A stretch of 64,000 bases of DNA, from the NCBI GenBank assembly GCA_963730325.1, contig CAVSRC010000019.1, positions 558,001 through 622,000 of the forward strand, given 5' to 3'. Numbering within the stretch: the stretch's first letter is position 1; every line of letters starts with the position of its first letter. A program made the position numbers and the translations under genes. This document shows positions 1 through 8,031 of the stretch, piece by piece. Source of the stretch: CAVSRC01 sp963730325 (GTDB lineage Bacteria > Pseudomonadota > Alphaproteobacteria > Rhizobiales > Kaistiaceae). The notes beneath the pieces are model-generated. The model searched no databases. It was not told the origin of the DNA and was given only the letters and a program-made list of their open reading frames with translations.

Positions 1-108
1 ATGCCAATAGCCGATGGCTCTCGAAGCCGGCCACGCAAGACATTGGCTTGCGTGATCGGTAGAGTGAGGCCGTTCGCCAGTACCAGCCACTGATCAGCGA
101 TACGTGCG

Positions 109-1023
109 ATGCCCGAACTCGTCACCACGCTCGGACCGAAGACGCGCGACCAGCTGGGCATGATCTTGCCGCACGAGCACGTCTTCGTCGATCTGCGTAC
201 CCCCGACCAGCCAGGCTATGCCGAGGCCGACCCAGCTGACGTGGTGCGCCTGATGGCGCCCGAGATCGAGCGCGTCAAGGCACTCGGGGTGACCGCCCTG
301 GTCGAGTGCTCGACCGGCGGCGTCGGACGGCGGGCGGACATCGACCGCGCCGTCTCCGAGGCGACTGGCCTGCCCATCGTCGTGCCGACCGGCAACTACC
401 GCGAGCCATGGATTCCGGCCTGGGTGGCGGAGGCCAGCGAGGAGGCGCTCCGCGACTGGATGCTTGCCGAGCTGACCGACGAAATCGAACAGTCGGGCGT
501 CCGCGCCGCCTGGATCAAGCTCAGCGCCGGTGACGACGGCATCACCGACCTCGAGGCCCGCATCCTGCGCGCCGCCGCCGCCGCCGGGCGCCAGACCAAT
601 GCCGTGATCGGCAGCCACACCATCAAGGGCCGGGTGGTGATGGACCAGCTCGATATCATCGAGGCCGAGGGCTACGATCCGTCGCGCTTCATCTCCATCC
701 ACACCCAGGTCGAGCCCGACCGCGCGCTGCATCTTGCCGTCGCCCGCCGCGGCGCCTGGATCGAATTCGATTCCATTGGTAGCACCGAGGACGACTGGAA
801 CATCGACCTGATCCACCGCGTCCTCGACGCCGGCTTCGTCGACCGGCTTCTGCTCAGCCACGACCGCGGCTGGTACGACCCGGCCCAGCCCGGCGGCGGC
901 GAGCCGAAGCCGTACACGCACCTGTCGGAAGTGCTGATCCCCAAGCTGGTCGCCTCCGGCATCGACGAGGCGACCATCGTCCGGCTCACCCACGACAATC
1001 CGTTCAGGGCATTCGCGCGCTAG
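109..1023 (+). CDS. Phosphotriesterase-family metallohydrolase
   Basis: 304-residue protein of the phosphotriesterase-related (amidohydrolase superfamily) group, predicted cytoplasmic. The binuclear metal ligands are visible in order: His22 and His24 in PHEH, Lys137 in WIKLSAG (the usually carboxylated bridging lysine), His170 in IGSH, His198 in IHTQ and Asp252 in LLSHD. Family members hydrolyse lactones, esters or phosphotriesters, and the substrate cannot be told from sequence. It stands alone on the + strand, 188 bases before an unrelated NADH dehydrogenase-like gene. The start has only a weak ribosome binding site. It could equally be a quorum-quenching-type lactonase or an uncharacterised hydrolase; the family is sure, the substrate unknown. 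Confidence 0.85.
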   Translation: MPELVTTLGPKTRDQLGMILPHEHVFVDLRTPDQPGYAEADPADVVRLMAPEIERVKALGVTALVECSTGGVGRRADIDRAVSEATGLPIVVPTGNYREPWIPAWVAEASEEALRDWMLAELTDEIEQSGVRAAWIKLSAGDDGITDLEARILRAAAAAGRQTNAVIGSHTIKGRVVMDQLDIIEAEGYDPSRFISIHTQVEPDRALHLAVARRGAWIEFDSIGSTEDDWNIDLIHRVLDAGFVDRLLLSHDRGWYDPAQPGGGEPKPYTHLSEVLIPKLVASGIDEATIVRLTHDNPFRAFAR

Positions 1024-1211
1024 CTTGGCTGGACGCCCGCAACCACTGCCGCGGAGTGTGAACGGCGTCACCGGGCCAGGGTGACCGAGGTCACAGCGCC
1101 CGGCGGCATCCCCGAATATCTGCGGCCACGTCTCTTCATTCAGTCAACCTGAAAACCGGCGGAAGCGCGCGTTGTGCGCGCCGGTCGGCTCGACGAGCCA
1201 CGGAGCAAACC

Positions 1212-2948
1212 ATGTCTGCGCCCTATCCTTACCCAGCGCCCCGGCGCGGCGGGGCCACATCAAGCGCGATTGAACAGCCGAAGCGCGTCGTCATTCTCGG
1301 CGGCGGTTTCGCCGGGGTTGCCACGGCCTGTGCCCTGACGCGCAAGCTTGGCCGTCGCCGCGACGTCCATGTCGAGGTCCTGTCGGCCGAGAACTACTTC
1401 GTCTTCCAGCCGCTGCTCCCCGAGGTCGCGGCCGGCAGCATCAACCCCAATCACGTCGTCAACCCGATCCGTGAGTTGCTGCCGCGCGCCCATTTCCGCT
1501 GGTGCCGGGTCGAAGGCATCGATCAGGTCCGCAAGGTGGTTCTTGTCACGCAGGGCGAAGGCCGCGAACTGGTCGAGGTGCCCTACGATCATCTCGTCTT
1601 TGCGCTCGGCAAGATCAGCGATGTTTCGTCGATGCCCGGCGTCCGCGAACACGGCCTTGCGATGAAGGACCTCAGCGACGCCTTTCGGCTGCGCAACCAC
1701 GTGCTGCGCTGCCTGGAGCTCGCCGACATCACCGACGACCCGGATGAAAGGCAGGCGCTGCTCACCTTCGTCGTCGCCGGTGGCGGATTCTCCGGTGTCG
1801 AGACCATCGGCGAACTGTCGGAGATGGTGCGCCGCTGCCTCTCCAACTTTCCCAATCTGGCCATGTCCGACGTGCGCCTCTGCCTGGTGCACTCGCGCGA
1901 CGCCGTGCTGCCCGAGATGGCGCCTGCGCTCGGCCAGGCCGCCGGGCGCATCCTGCGCAAGCGCGGTGTCGAGCTCATCATGAACGCGCGCGTGCGCGCC
2001 GCCACGCCTTACGGCGTCCACCTGTCCACCGGACAGGTGGTCGCGACCCGCACGCTGGTGTGCACCGTCGGCAACATCGCCAATCCGGTCGTCAGGCAGC
2101 TTCTCGATGCCGGCGGCTTCGCCGAAGGCAGCATCAAGGGCCGCGGCATCGGCGTGTTCGCCACCGACAACACCCTGCAATGCGTCGGCCGTCCCGGCTA
2201 TTGGGCGGTCGGCGACGGTGCCGGCATCCCGGACCCGGAAAATCCGCAATCGCTCTGCCCGCCGACGGCCCAGTTCGCCGTGCGCGAGGCGAAGACGTGC
2301 GCCGCGAACATTCTTGCGGCGATCGAGGGCCGGCCGCTGCGGACGTTCCGCTACCGCAACCTCGGCATGCTCGCCTCGCTTGGCCGGCGCTCGGCGGTCG
2401 CAGATATCCTGGGCGTCCGTTTCTCGGGCCTGCCGGCCTGGTTCGCCTGGCGCGGCGCCTATTGGGGCATGCTGCCCGGCGTGGCGCGCAAGGTCACCGT
2501 GCTGCTCGACTGGATGCTCGACCTCGTCTTCCCGCGCGACATCGCGCAGTTGCGTACCGAGGGCGACACGCCCGTGCGCGCGGCGCATTACGAGCCCGGC
2601 GAAATCATCATCCGCCGGGGCGAGATCGGCCGCGAGCTGTTTGCCGTCCGCGACGGCGAGGTCGAGGTGTACGAGCCGGCCGTGCCCAGCGGGCCGGAGC
2701 GCCGGGTGACGGTTCTCAGGCCCGGCGAGGTCTTCGGCGAGAAGGCGCTGATCGAGGATCGCCGCCGTTCGGCCAGCGTGCGCGCCCTGACGCCGGTCGA
2801 CGTGATCGTCGTCTCGCGGAAGGATTTCGCGGTTCTGGTCGGCCAGTTCACCGTGCTGCGCGACTATTTCGACCGCCTGATGGGCGAACGCTATGGGGCA
2901 CACACCGTCGCCCCGGCGCCCGAAACGATCCGGCGCGAGGCCGCCTGA
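1212..2948 (+). CDS. Type II NADH dehydrogenase-like flavoprotein with C-terminal cyclic nucleotide-binding domain
   Basis: 578 residues. The N-terminal two thirds is a pyridine-nucleotide disulphide oxidoreductase of the NDH-2 kind: an FAD-binding GGGFAGV near 30-36, an NAD-binding VAGGGFSGVE near 188-197, and the FAD-site WAVGDGAGIP. NDH-2 enzymes pass electrons from NADH to quinone at the membrane surface without pumping protons. From about residue 450 to 550 a cNMP-binding/Crp-type beta-roll follows, recognisable by EPGEIIIRRGEIG, LFAVRDGEVEVYE and LRPGEVFGEKALIEDRRRSA. The fusion suggests ligand control of electron flow, but that is inference, since some such domains bind no nucleotide. 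A gene for a secreted His-rich protein follows 127 bases downstream on the same strand. Confidence 0.85.
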   Translation: MSAPYPYPAPRRGGATSSAIEQPKRVVILGGGFAGVATACALTRKLGRRRDVHVEVLSAENYFVFQPLLPEVAAGSINPNHVVNPIRELLPRAHFRWCRVEGIDQVRKVVLVTQGEGRELVEVPYDHLVFALGKISDVSSMPGVREHGLAMKDLSDAFRLRNHVLRCLELADITDDPDERQALLTFVVAGGGFSGVETIGELSEMVRRCLSNFPNLAMSDVRLCLVHSRDAVLPEMAPALGQAAGRILRKRGVELIMNARVRAATPYGVHLSTGQVVATRTLVCTVGNIANPVVRQLLDAGGFAEGSIKGRGIGVFATDNTLQCVGRPGYWAVGDGAGIPDPENPQSLCPPTAQFAVREAKTCAANILAAIEGRPLRTFRYRNLGMLASLGRRSAVADILGVRFSGLPAWFAWRGAYWGMLPGVARKVTVLLDWMLDLVFPRDIAQLRTEGDTPVRAAHYEPGEIIIRRGEIGRELFAVRDGEVEVYEPAVPSGPERRVTVLRPGEVFGEKALIEDRRRSASVRALTPVDVIVVSRKDFAVLVGQFTVLRDYFDRLMGERYGAHTVAPAPETIRREAA

Positions 2949-3075
2949 GGGCGCCTCGGACCGGGAGCGCGGCGCAGCGAGGGCCAATCGCGCCGCGTCC
3001 CGCGATCCGGCCTTGCGCCGGGCGCATTTCCCATGGAGCATCCGCCATAACGCCAGACAGGAAAGGCCCACGCCC

Positions 3076-3648
3076 ATGAAACGTCTCGTTCTTGCCGCGG
3101 CCGTGGTTTTCGTCGCGTCACACGCGCTGGCCGACGACGCCGGTCACACGCCCGCAATGCAGCATTCCGGCCATGCCGCGATGAGCCAGGATCAGGCTGC
3201 CGTGCCGCTGGAAGGCGGACAGGCGGCTTTCGCCGCGATCCAGGAGATCGTGACGATACTTGAGGCGGATCCGGCAACCGACTGGTCGAAGGTGAACATC
3301 GACGCGCTGCGTGACCATCTCGTCGACATGAACGATGTCACGCTGCGTGCCCGGGCAACGCGCGAGGACACCGCCGACGGCGTCCGCTACATGGCGACCG
3401 GAGACGGCCCGGTGGTCGACTCCATCCGCCGCATGGTCTTCGCCCATGCCAAGGTGATGAACGGTATCGATGGATGGACCTACGAAACCGCCGAGATCCC
3501 GAACGGCGCGGCGCTGACCGTCAAGGTCGCCGACCCCGGCGACATCGCAGAGGTCAGGGCGCTTGGCTTCATCGGCGTGCTGGCCAAGGGCAGCCACCAT
3601 CAGGCACACCATCTGATGATCGCCTCGGGCCGCAACCCCCATTCGTGA
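3076..3648 (+). CDS. Secreted His/Met-rich protein of unknown function
   Basis: 190 residues. I start at ATG 3076, preceded by a purine-rich GGAAAGG, because the protein then opens with a clean signal peptide (MKRLVLAAAVVFVASHALA, then DD). The open frame extends further upstream into the 3' end of the previous gene, which I do not use. The mature protein has a His/Met-rich start (HTPAMQHSGHAAM) and an HHQAHH cluster near the C-terminus, suggesting periplasmic metal binding, perhaps copper. No family is recognised with confidence. Its position behind the NADH dehydrogenase-like gene hints at shared transcription, but the 127-base gap leaves this open. Confidence 0.7.
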   Translation: MKRLVLAAAVVFVASHALADDAGHTPAMQHSGHAAMSQDQAAVPLEGGQAAFAAIQEIVTILEADPATDWSKVNIDALRDHLVDMNDVTLRARATREDTADGVRYMATGDGPVVDSIRRMVFAHAKVMNGIDGWTYETAEIPNGAALTVKVADPGDIAEVRALGFIGVLAKGSHHQAHHLMIASGRNPHS

Positions 3649-3739
3649 GGCCGCAAGCCCGGTCCGGCCGGTCAGGCGTGAGATAGTAAACGGGGGCGCC
3701 GGCCGTCAGCGTGACGGCGCTGCAGCCTGTGCAAGAAGA

Positions 3740-4459
3740 TCAGCGTCCGCCAAGAAATCGGTGACGCCATTCCTCATTCAGCCCGGTCCGCTGCTTTTCG
3801 AGCCCCACAGGGAAGTGTCCACTCTGGAAAGGCTCGCTGCGCCGCACCGCTGCTTCAAGGTCGCTGCCACCAGCCAGTCGGGCAATGGCAGCGACAGGGA
3901 TATGCAAGCCCTTCTCGAGATCTTCATAGAAGACCCGCAGAGGATCAATCTCGCGCTCGTCGAAATAGCGTAGCCATGATTGCGTGTCGGAATCGAGCCG
4001 TTGCAGCATCCCGGCGACGCCCTCACGCGAATAGACCGGCGCGCGCTCGGCTTTGATGTCCGAGTTCCATTGTTTCGTCTGCTCCGCAATGCTCCAGGAT
4101 ATCGCCTGGCCGAGACGATCACGCCGCTGCAGAAACACCCAGCGCTGGTTGGGGAACCATGCGTCGAAGTTGAATTCTTCAAGCACCGGCGCAAATTGGT
4201 GCCAGAACAGCTTCGATGCAAAGATGCCATTCCGGCTGACGCCAGCTTCCCTGGCGAAGAGGAAACAGCGGGTCAAATCCGTGACTGGTTCGCGCGTCAG
4301 ACGCTCGACCGTCTCGACGTTGAAAAATTCCAAAGGAAGCCCAATCAGGTCGAGGCACTCGATGGCCCTGCAAAGCAGCGTACTGCCCGAGCGGCCAAGG
4401 CCGGAGATGAACACAGAGATCGCCGGGGGCTGCCAGTCGTTTGGTGGTCCTTTGGTCAT
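3740..4459 (-). CDS. Stf0-type sulfotransferase
   Basis: 239 residues. The N-terminal ISGLGRSGSTLLCR (about 18-31) is the 5'-phosphosulfate loop that binds PAPS. RRDRLGQAISW is the signature of the Stf0 group, which includes the mycobacterial trehalose 2-sulfotransferase. Such enzymes transfer sulfate from PAPS to carbohydrates or lipids in the cytoplasm. The acceptor here is unknown, and no sulfate-activation gene lies nearby. It is a single-gene unit that ends toward the preceding + strand gene (convergent) and sits about 90 bases from tRNA-Arg. Stand-alone sulfotransferases beside tRNA genes are often acquired, but no integrase or duplicated tRNA end is visible. Confidence 0.8.
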   Translation of the reverse strand: MTKGPPNDWQPPAISVFISGLGRSGSTLLCRAIECLDLIGLPLEFFNVETVERLTREPVTDLTRCFLFAREAGVSRNGIFASKLFWHQFAPVLEEFNFDAWFPNQRWVFLQRRDRLGQAISWSIAEQTKQWNSDIKAERAPVYSREGVAGMLQRLDSDTQSWLRYFDEREIDPLRVFYEDLEKGLHIPVAAIARLAGGSDLEAAVRRSEPFQSGHFPVGLEKQRTGLNEEWRHRFLGGR

Positions 4460-4548
4460 CGCAGTGGCGCTTCGGCTAAGGTGTCACCGCGGCAATCATG
4501 TCTACGGGCCCGGTCATTGACTTAACACATGAAATCATAAGGTTGCGG

Positions 4549-4625
4549 TGGCGCGCCCGGAGAGTTCTCGAACTCCCGACCTTCGCGTTCGAAGCGCGAC
4601 GCTCTATCCGCTGAGCTACGGGCGC
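4549..4625 (-). tRNA. tRNA-Arg (anticodon TCG)
   Basis: Cloverleaf read on the minus strand. The acceptor stem is GCGCCCG/CGGGCGC. The anticodon stem TCGCG/CGCGA holds the loop CTTCGAA, anticodon TCG, which reads CGA. The D arm starts at TAGCTCAGCGG, the discriminator is G, and the CCA end is encoded (plus-strand TGG at 4549-4551). The T stem GGGAG/CTCTC closes a loop of 8 bases, TTCGAGAA, one more than usual, while the D loop is one shorter than common Arg tRNAs. The total with CCA is 77 nt. Confidence 0.92.
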
Positions 4626-4658
4626 GAACGGCCGACCACGGCCCGGCCTTCTGGAAAC

Positions 4659-4735
4659 TGGTCGGAGCGATAGGATTTGAACCTACGACCCCCTGACCCC
4701 CAGTCAGGTGCGCTACCAGACTGCGCCACGCTCCG
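4659..4735 (-). tRNA. tRNA-Pro (anticodon GGG)
   Basis: Cloverleaf on the minus strand. The acceptor stem is CGGAGCG/CGCTCCG. The anticodon stem CCTGA/TCAGG holds CTGGGGG, anticodon GGG, which reads CCC. The T arm is GTAGG-TTCAAAT-CCTAT, the discriminator is A and the CCA is encoded (plus-strand TGG at 4659-4661). It lies 33 bases upstream of tRNA-Arg on the same strand, so the two may share a transcript, and 72 bases downstream of the MerR gene. Confidence 0.97.
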
Positions 4736-4807
4736 GCCGGCGCGGACTATATGGGGGCCGGCGCGTCGGCGCAACGCACCATCGCCGTCCCGGCGCGCCC
4801 GCCCGCC

Positions 4808-5353
4808 TCAGCGGGACTGGTCGAGCAGGCGCTTCAGCTCGAGCAGTTCGCTGAGCGTCGTCTGCAAGCGGTCCTTTTCGTCATCGGAGAGCTTCGGCAG
4901 CGGCCCTCCGGCCGGCCTGCCGGTACCATTGGCCGGTGCCACGCGGCCGTGAGCCGCCCGGCCCTCGAAAGCCGGCAAGTCGTCCTCGTCGTAGCTGCCA
5001 TTCACCGAGGCGAGATCGGTCCTGTCTGCTTCGTCGGCTTCGTCGGCGTCGTCGCCGCCGCGCTGCATGGGGGCGGTCAGCTCGCCCCGCCCGGCCGCGA
5101 TGACGAAGCGCGCGCCCTGCTCCTTGAGGATGCGCTGGACGCCGCGGATGGTGTAGCCCTCGCCGTAAAGCAGGTGGCGGATGCCGCGCAAAAGCTCGAC
5201 GTCGTCGGGGCGGTAGTAGCGCCGGCCGCCGCCACGCTTGAGTGGCTTGATCTGAGCGAAGCGGGTTTCCCAAAAGCGCAGCACATGCTGCGGTAGGCTC
5301 AGTTCGCCCGCTACCTCACTGATCGTTCTGAACGCGTCTGGCCCCTTGGACAC
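4808..5353 (-). CDS. MerR-family transcriptional regulator
   Basis: 181 residues. The N-terminal winged helix-turn-helix of MerR type spans about 8-75 (TISEVAGELSLPQHVLRFWE, then the RRYYRPDD wing). The second half is an acidic, low-complexity linker ending in a short helical segment (DRLQTTLSELLELKRLLDQ) likely to dimerise as a coiled coil. There is no recognisable ligand-binding cysteine set. A MerR protein directly after ihfA is a conserved alphaproteobacterial arrangement. Here it starts 39 bases after ihfA and closes the plsX-fabH-ihfA operon before tRNA-Pro. Its target genes are unknown. Confidence 0.88.
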   Translation of the reverse strand: MSKGPDAFRTISEVAGELSLPQHVLRFWETRFAQIKPLKRGGGRRYYRPDDVELLRGIRHLLYGEGYTIRGVQRILKEQGARFVIAAGRGELTAPMQRGGDDADEADEADRTDLASVNGSYDEDDLPAFEGRAAHGRVAPANGTGRPAGGPLPKLSDDEKDRLQTTLSELLELKRLLDQSR

Positions 5354-5392
5354 TGTTCATCCCTACAGTCGCGCCCGCCGCGGGCGCGGTCA

Positions 5393-5722
5393 TCAATGGT
5401 CGCCTTCCTCCCGGCCGCCACCGTTGATCAGCGCCTGGTTGATCTTTTGCTTGAGCACGTTGCTTGGCTTGAAGACCATCACCCGCCGCGGTGATATCGG
5501 CACTTCTTCGCCGGTTTTCGGATTTCGTCCGATCCGTTCGCCCTTGTTGCGGACAATGAAGGAGCCGAACGACGACAGTTTCACTGCCTCGCCCGCAACA
5601 ATGCGACTGCTGATTTCATCGAGAACCAGTTCGACGAGATCGGCCGATTCAGTCCGCGACAGGCCCACCGCCTGGTAGACCGCCTCGCAGAGATCGGCCC
5701 GAGTCACCGTCTTGCCTGTCAT
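5393..5722 (-). CDS. ihfA: Integration host factor subunit alpha
   Basis: 109 residues. The nucleoid-associated DNA-bending protein pairs with IhfB as a heterodimer and acts in transcription, replication and recombination. The HU/IHF fold covers nearly the whole chain, with the conserved LSSFGSFIVRNKGERIGRNP arm and the FKPSNVLKQKIN C-terminus. The start chosen, MTGKTVTRADL at 5722, matches the usual length and has a GGGGGAAC site upstream; the frame stays open for 32 further codons, which I reject. It lies between fabH (147-base gap, possibly with its own promoter) and the MerR gene. Confidence 0.95.
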   Translation of the reverse strand: MTGKTVTRADLCEAVYQAVGLSRTESADLVELVLDEISSRIVAGEAVKLSSFGSFIVRNKGERIGRNPKTGEEVPISPRRVMVFKPSNVLKQKINQALINGGGREEGDH

Positions 5723-5869
5723 TTCTCGACTGTTCCCCCGGAGGATTAATCGCCGCCTTGGCGCATTCTCGCCATCAATCCAATACGATAGCCTATTGCG
5801 TCGGAACCATGGAATCAACTGCTCGGCAACCCATCCGGGCGTTTTGCGACCACCCCATATGGGGGGTGC

Positions 5870-6847
5870 CTACCAGCGCAGAATCGCCGAACCCCAGGTA
5901 AAACCACCGCCCATCGATTCCAGCAGCAGCAGGTCACCGCGCTTGAGGCGCCCGTCGCGGTCGGCGACCGTCAGGGCCAGCGGAATCGATGCTGCCGAGG
6001 TGTTGCCGTGCTGGGCGACGGTCTTGACCACCTTCTCGTCCGGAATGCCGAACTTCTTCGCGCTGCCGTCGATGATGCGGATATTCGCCTGATGGGGCAC
6101 GAACCAGTCGATGTCCTCGGGCGCGAGGCCGGTCGCCTGGAAGGCGTCCTCGATCACGTCGCTGATCGCCGTGATCGCATATTTGAACACCTCGCGCCCT
6201 TCCATGCGCAGGTGGCCGACCGTGCCGGTCGATGACGGCCCGCCATCGACATAGAGCTGCAGCTTGTGGCGGCCGTCGGAGCGCAGATGCGTGGTCAGCA
6301 CGCCGCGATCGTCGTGGGTGCCCGGCTGCTCCTCCGCCGCCAGCACCACCGCGCCGGCGCCATCCCCGAACAGCACGCAGGTCGACCGGTCGGTCCAGTC
6401 GAGAATGCGGGAAAACGTCTCGGCGCCGATAACCAGCGCCTTTTGCGCCTGGCCGGCGCGGATCAGCGCATCGGTCGTGGTCAGCGCGAAAACGAAACCG
6501 GAACAAACCGCCTGCACGTCGAAGGCGGCGCCGGAGGTCATGCCCAGCTTCGCCTGCACGGCCACCGCCGCCGCCGGAAAGGTGTTGTCCGGCGTCGAGG
6601 TGGCCAGCACGATCAGGTCGATATCGTCGGCCGCCACGCCGGCCCGGTCGAGCGCCTCACGGGCCGCCGCCACGGCGAGGTCCGAGGTCAGCTCCCCGTC
6701 GGCGGCGATGTGCCGCTCGGCAATGCCAGTGCGCTGTCGGATCCACGCATCCGACGTGTCGACCATCCTGGCAAGATCCGCGTTGGTGAGGACTTTTTCG
6801 GGCAGGTAACCACCGACACCCAGAACAACAGAACGCAATTTGCTCAC
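5870..6847 (-). CDS. fabH: 3-oxoacyl-ACP synthase III (KAS III)
   Basis: 325 residues. It condenses acetyl-CoA (or another short acyl-CoA) with malonyl-ACP to start type II fatty-acid synthesis. The catalytic triad is visible: Cys115 in VQAVCSGF, His252 in PHQANIR and Asn282 in HGNTSAAS, with the C-terminal GGGFTWG loop. I use GTG at 6847, which overlaps the plsX stop by four bases (GTGA), a sign of translational coupling, and gives the family's usual N-terminus (SKLRSVVLGVGGYLP). The frame also stays open upstream inside plsX, but that part is not FabH. Confidence 0.96.
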   Translation of the reverse strand: MSKLRSVVLGVGGYLPEKVLTNADLARMVDTSDAWIRQRTGIAERHIAADGELTSDLAVAAAREALDRAGVAADDIDLIVLATSTPDNTFPAAAVAVQAKLGMTSGAAFDVQAVCSGFVFALTTTDALIRAGQAQKALVIGAETFSRILDWTDRSTCVLFGDGAGAVVLAAEEQPGTHDDRGVLTTHLRSDGRHKLQLYVDGGPSSTGTVGHLRMEGREVFKYAITAISDVIEDAFQATGLAPEDIDWFVPHQANIRIIDGSAKKFGIPDEKVVKTVAQHGNTSAASIPLALTVADRDGRLKRGDLLLLESMGGGFTWGSAILRW

Positions 6848-7905
6848 ATCGCACCCGTATTGGCGACCTTGTCGCCGGCAGCAACCGCCTGGCGGTGCGC
6901 AGACAGGTCCTTGTTGATCTTGTCGACGATTCCGCTCTTGGCCATGCTGTAGCCGATTTCGATGGCAGAAGCGAAGCCTTCGGCGTCGGTGCCGCCGTGG
7001 CTCTTGATGACCAGCCCGCCGAGGCCGAGAAAGGCGCCGCCATTGCTGCGCCGCGGGTCCATCCTGTGGCGCAACTTGTTGAAGGCGCCGCGCGCCAGAA
7101 AGTAGCCGAGCCGGGCCGTCAGGCTGGCCCCCATCGCCTCGCGCAGATAGCTGGTGATCTGCCGGGCCGTGCCCTCGGCGGATTTCAGCGCGATGTTGCC
7201 GGCGAAACCTTCGGTCACCACCACGTCCGTGGTACCCCTGCCGATGTCGTCGCCCTCGACGAAGCCGAGATAATCGAGATAGGGCAGATCCGCATCCTTG
7301 AGCATCTGGCCGGCAAGGCGGATCTCCTCGATGCCCTTGATCTCCTCGACGCCGATATTGAGCAGGCCGACGGTCGGCCGCTCCTTGTTGAACAGCGCGC
7401 GGGCCATGGCCGCGCCCATCACCGCATATTCGAACAATTGCTCGGCGTCGGCGCCGATGGTGGCGCCGATGTCGAGCACCACCGCCTCGCCCTTCAGCGT
7501 CGGCCAGACGCCGGCGATCGCCGGCCGGTCGATGTCGTTCTCGCCGCGCAGGCAGAACAGGGCCATGGCCATCAGCGCGCCGGTATTGCCGGCCGAAACG
7601 GCGAAGCCGGCCCCTTCCTTGATCGCCTCGATGGCGCGCCACATGCTGGACTTGCCGCGCCCGCGCCGGAGCGCCTGGCTGGGCTTGTCCGCCCCGCCCA
7701 CCGTCACCTCGCAATGCTCGAAATCCGATGCCGCTCTGAGGCGCGGATAGTGCTCGAGCAAGGGCTGCACCACCTTCTCGTCGCCGAAGAGACGGAAGCG
7801 CATGCCTTCGTGGCGGCTGAGCACCAGATCGGCGCCCGGCAATACCACTTCGGCCCCCTCGTCGCCCCCCATGACATCAAGCGATGCCGTGATCGTTCCC
7901 GCCAT
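6844..7905 (-). CDS. plsX: Phosphate acyltransferase PlsX
   Basis: 353 residues. PlsX makes acyl-phosphate from acyl-ACP, the acyl donor for PlsY in phospholipid synthesis, as a peripheral membrane enzyme. ASLDVMGGDEG at the N-terminus and later segments such as SAGNTGALMA, DIGAT and GFVEGDDI are characteristic of the family. The start at 7905 (MAGTITAS) has AGGGG six bases upstream; an earlier ATG at 7923 would add six residues. It is the third gene of the chaperone-DUF177-plsX-fabH-ihfA-merR operon and is coupled to fabH by overlap, linking fatty-acid initiation to membrane lipid synthesis. Confidence 0.96.
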   Translation of the reverse strand: MAGTITASLDVMGGDEGAEVVLPGADLVLSRHEGMRFRLFGDEKVVQPLLEHYPRLRAASDFEHCEVTVGGADKPSQALRRGRGKSSMWRAIEAIKEGAGFAVSAGNTGALMAMALFCLRGENDIDRPAIAGVWPTLKGEAVVLDIGATIGADAEQLFEYAVMGAAMARALFNKERPTVGLLNIGVEEIKGIEEIRLAGQMLKDADLPYLDYLGFVEGDDIGRGTTDVVVTEGFAGNIALKSAEGTARQITSYLREAMGASLTARLGYFLARGAFNKLRHRMDPRRSNGGAFLGLGGLVIKSHGGTDAEGFASAIEIGYSMAKSGIVDKINKDLSAHRQAVAAGDKVANTGAM

Positions 7906-8031
7906 CGAGCCCCTGCGCTGCATTTTCGTTGATTCGCGGCCTTTGCGGCCGCTTGTCCCCGCGCGAAAGCGCGCGAACCTTACAGGGTTCGCGAAGCCAG
8001 ACAAAGGCCCTGCGGCGAACAACCCCGGCCG

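Noticed and set aside
1..93. Small 30-codon open frame at the window start
   Set aside because: It begins at the first base and cannot be told from the tail of a longer gene or from chance; no ribosome binding site can be seen.
1260..3077. 605-codon open frame antisense to the NADH dehydrogenase-like gene
   Set aside because: It is a shadow of the real + strand gene: high GC leaves few stops in the other frames and the translation is Arg/Ala/Gly-rich without domains.
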